A stretch of DNA of 64,000 nucleotides from Atherinomorus stipes. Lineage: Eukaryota > Chordata > Actinopteri > Atheriniformes > Atherinidae. The notes beneath the pieces were generated by a model that saw nothing but the letters and a program-made list of their open reading frames with translations, made no database searches and was not told the origin of the DNA. Location: the NCBI GenBank assembly GCA_023101725.1, contig JALJCO010007085.1:1-64000 (forward strand), read 5' to 3'. A program made the position numbers and the translations under genes. Positions 61,327 to 64,000 of the stretch are shown here, piece by piece (positions within the stretch are counted from its first letter, which is position 1; each line of letters starts with the position of its first letter).

Positions 61327-64000
61327 TTAAGAATAACAGCGATGCGTGCTTTCACTTTACTGCATAGGTTGAGGCATCGTTGAATGACATTACTGCTCTA
61401 GAATTGTGTGATGGTGTGATATCACGATATTACATTTTCTACCGATGTCAAAAAATACCAGCATGATGCCTCTGAGTGAGAGGGAAAAGTTCATCTCAGG
61501 TGGAAGAGTTCACTTATGGGGGATTTTGGTGTCAGCTGATGGAAAATTGTATGGCAAGATCCTCTGTATGATGGGAGTTCACTATTTTCCAGCTGGCTTA
61601 CTGTATGTTGCCTTTATTTACAGCGTTGAGTTTTCAGATGATAAAAAAAAAGAATAATATGTTGACAACAATAAGCTAGAATAAGTTCTCCCAGCATCTT
61701 TCTTGGGCTTAATCAAATCAACATGTGAAAACTATGAGTGGTTTTTTGTTTACCTGTAAAGTGATTCTATATAAAGCACAAGGAAACTACATATCTTTGG
61801 TCCCCACTCAGATATAGCCTCATCCTAAAAAAAGCTGAAAAACTGTGAAGCAACAGAAATTGCGACTGTTCAGGAGATCCCAAGATACCAAGTCCATTCC
61901 CTTGTGACTCCACCACTCCGTGCTGCATCCATTCATAATCACCCTCTGTTTCACAGTTTCCCTGCCTCCATCCCTGCTTTGCTTGGGGTCTTTTTCAGGT
62001 CAGCCCATCTCTTATGTTGTGCCTTGTGAGTCTGGAGTTGCCCAAGGGAGAGAATGTCCTTAGCAAATTGCTAATTAAGCATCTTGGCTTAAGCTGGGGA
62101 TAGAGAGTATGCAGGAGGCATCTGAGAAACTGGGAAGAGACTGCAGAACAATTCCCTCTTGCATGTTGCGAAACAGGTAACAAAATGAGATGCTGTCACC
62201 CTTTTGGTATGCCTGTGTGCACACAGGTGCACATAAGTGTGAATAATAACTCATTAACAAATCTTTAAATGGAAATGGAGGAGCTAACCATAAAAAAACA
62301 AACATAATACCGGTAAGATGTGAGACAATAGAGATAAAATTAGCTAAATACTGATATTCCACTCGTCATGTAGCCAAAAGCAAGACAGAGCAACAGCTAA
62401 GAAACAGCTAACAGTGAGTGACTAATCATGAAGGAGTTTACCATCAGCGTGACATTCAGTGACAACACTACTTATGATCATCATTACTACAGCACCACTG
62501 GAAGATGTAGAAAGTTGGTACGTGCCGCAGCTTTTATAACATCAGAAACTTCCAGCTAAACTGTAAGAGAGCAAGTCACAGGCAGGCAGTAGTCTCAGTA
62601 GAAACACCAACTTTAAGCCAGAGTATAAAACAAAACAAAAAAAAGTCAGTAGAGGGCTGGCTCAACTACAGATGGATGATCTGATCAATGTTATGTCCAA
62701 GCTACTGAGGAAATACATCTGAATGTTCATCAAAAAGGTCCAAGCGGGTGTATTGGCAGCCACAGTATGGAGGTACACCACGGGAGTGTAGGCCTAGGCG
62801 ATCAAGCATGTTCATTACACAGCATTTAGGTGTTTAGCAGAGTAACTGGAGCAAAATCAAACACTGAACAGCTCTGAAAAGCAGGAGAGGAGAAAGAAGA
62901 ACCAGTCCCTGCAGTATGGCAGACATTAAAAAAGTGATGAGCACAAAGAACAGGACAGCAACAGAGTTCAATACGACCCACAACGGACAGCTGAACTAAA
63001 ATACACACATTCAAAGAAAACAGGGGACTCCTGAGATTAAAATGCTGAACTGAAACCAGTCTTTATTAAATGTGCTTTGGTTTTTACTTTTGGACAAACC
63101 TGTTTTAAACTGTTTAATTCAGCAAATACATATATAGCCAGAGGAGGCCAAGGAAACTAAGATATGTCCTTCTAAAGTTCATTATTAAGCCTTCCACCAC
63201 CACTAAAGCTGACTTATAACCTGCTGACTTAATCTGAACGAAAGTAGGCCGAATCAATTTGTATCCTGCTGATATATCCAGGAACCATCTTCAGGGCTCA
63301 ATCCACATAAAACCTCCACTGGAGCTTTTGAAGAATGCCTCACAAGGTCAAGGAAAGTCAATAACTCTGGTCACCTGCTGTTAATCTGCGTCTATCAGTT
63401 ACATAATCCACAATACTTAATGGCACTGTCCATTGTGTATGCAGATAAAGCTCCTCCCTACATACTGGTACCCTTTCATGATCAGAAAGAATGCATAAAT
63501 AACAGATGAGGAGAAAAAAGACTAATTAGCAAGCTGATCCCTGCAGGAACCACAAGGATTGAAAGAGTCACATGGAAATCAGAAAGTCTTGTTTTTTCTT
63601 CTTCTATTCACCCTTTTCAATTATCACTGACAGTAACGGCCCACAGGCTTTTGAGGCTAGCCTCTCCACTCTGATTTGCTAAAAACAACCAAAACAAAAC
63701 AAAAAACAAGCATAGTTTGCTTAAAAAGAACTGGTGGATGTTCACATTTTATGAGAATGCCATTCATGCTGCAGTCATGTTACAGGGCATGAGAAGGAGG
63801 AGCTTGAAGGCAAGAGAAGGGCTTCAAAGGGAAAAAAAACACAGCGGGAAGGGACAAAAGTAACAACAATTATGCAACAAAGAGAGCAGGGAGGTTATGT
63901 GGGGGAGAAAAGCCAGGATGTTGATGAGGAAAAAGCTCCATAATGAAGGGAATTTGGTGGAAGAGCAGTGGGAAAACTAGATCATGCCTGATCAATAGAA

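Larger units (their letters stand above)
60500..61450. repeat. older hAT-like repeat split by the 374-bp MITE
   Basis: GGTGATATAGCAAAAACTGA, then ACATCACAATATTTTTTTTC at the left, and TGTGATATCACGATATTACA near 61415 at the right, read like the two ends of a known style of fish repeat (GATATCACGATATTTT...). The family is recalled, not verified. Confidence 0.4.
60160..64000 (-). other. vps50: vps50 intron upstream of exon a (partial)
   Basis: 3841 bp with no recognisable preceding VPS50 exon. It carries a T/A-rich simple repeat near 60357-60410 and a hAT MITE (60945-61318) that appears to interrupt an older repeat. The rest has no recognised content. Confidence 0.75.

Noticed and set aside
1..64000. 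CRISPR arrays, operons, integrated viral genes
   Set aside because: No regularly spaced repeats, prokaryotic gene organisation or viral coding sequence was seen; the window is vertebrate nuclear DNA.

Overview
The window looks like teleost fish nuclear DNA, probably percomorph. The reasons are the gene present, its GT-AG introns, and the repeat mix: Tc1-like elements, hAT and PIF/Harbinger-type non-autonomous elements, L2/Rex-like LINE debris and abundant simple repeats. No prokaryotic, organellar or viral gene was seen. The species cannot be named from this sequence.

The one protein-coding gene I can support is vps50 (syndetin, formerly CCDC132), on the minus strand. Thirteen internal exons lie between 60159 (5'-most) and 22864 (3'-most). 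Joined, they give 1408 nt in one unbroken frame: one base completing a split serine codon, then 469 codons. Every exon has AG and GT boundaries and matching phase. The segment corresponds to roughly the middle half of the ~960-residue protein: the end of the N-terminal helical region, the middle rod, a long acidic Ser/Asp/Glu-rich linker, and the beginning of the conserved C-terminal domain. The promoter, first exons and last exons are outside the window or not recognisable.

Layout: 60160-64000 is the 3' part of an upstream intron. 22864-60159 holds the exons, with introns from 149 bp to 11.3 kb. 1-22863 follows the last recognised exon and contains no VPS50 exon I could find; it is read as one very long intron or a gap in recognition. 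Introns carry most of the structure: a decayed Tc1 transposon abutting a nested-hairpin MITE (about 8.4-10.5 kb), a 1383-bp hAT-type element with a perfect 8-bp target duplication (26348-27730), a 2.8-kb TTAA-flanked element (42135-44911), a Tc1/mariner fragment (45588-45906), a 407-bp hAT MITE (47463-47869), a LINE 3' end (53579-54001), a 374-bp hAT MITE with a perfect target duplication (60945-61318), an old local duplication (about 5.02-5.40 kb and 11.31-11.69 kb), several long hairpins, and a strongly skewed G-rich then AT-rich block (39582-40560).

No new multi-gene system was found. The most useful leads are the duplicated non-coding segment, the nested-hairpin MITE, the intact-boundary hAT elements and the abnormal-composition block.
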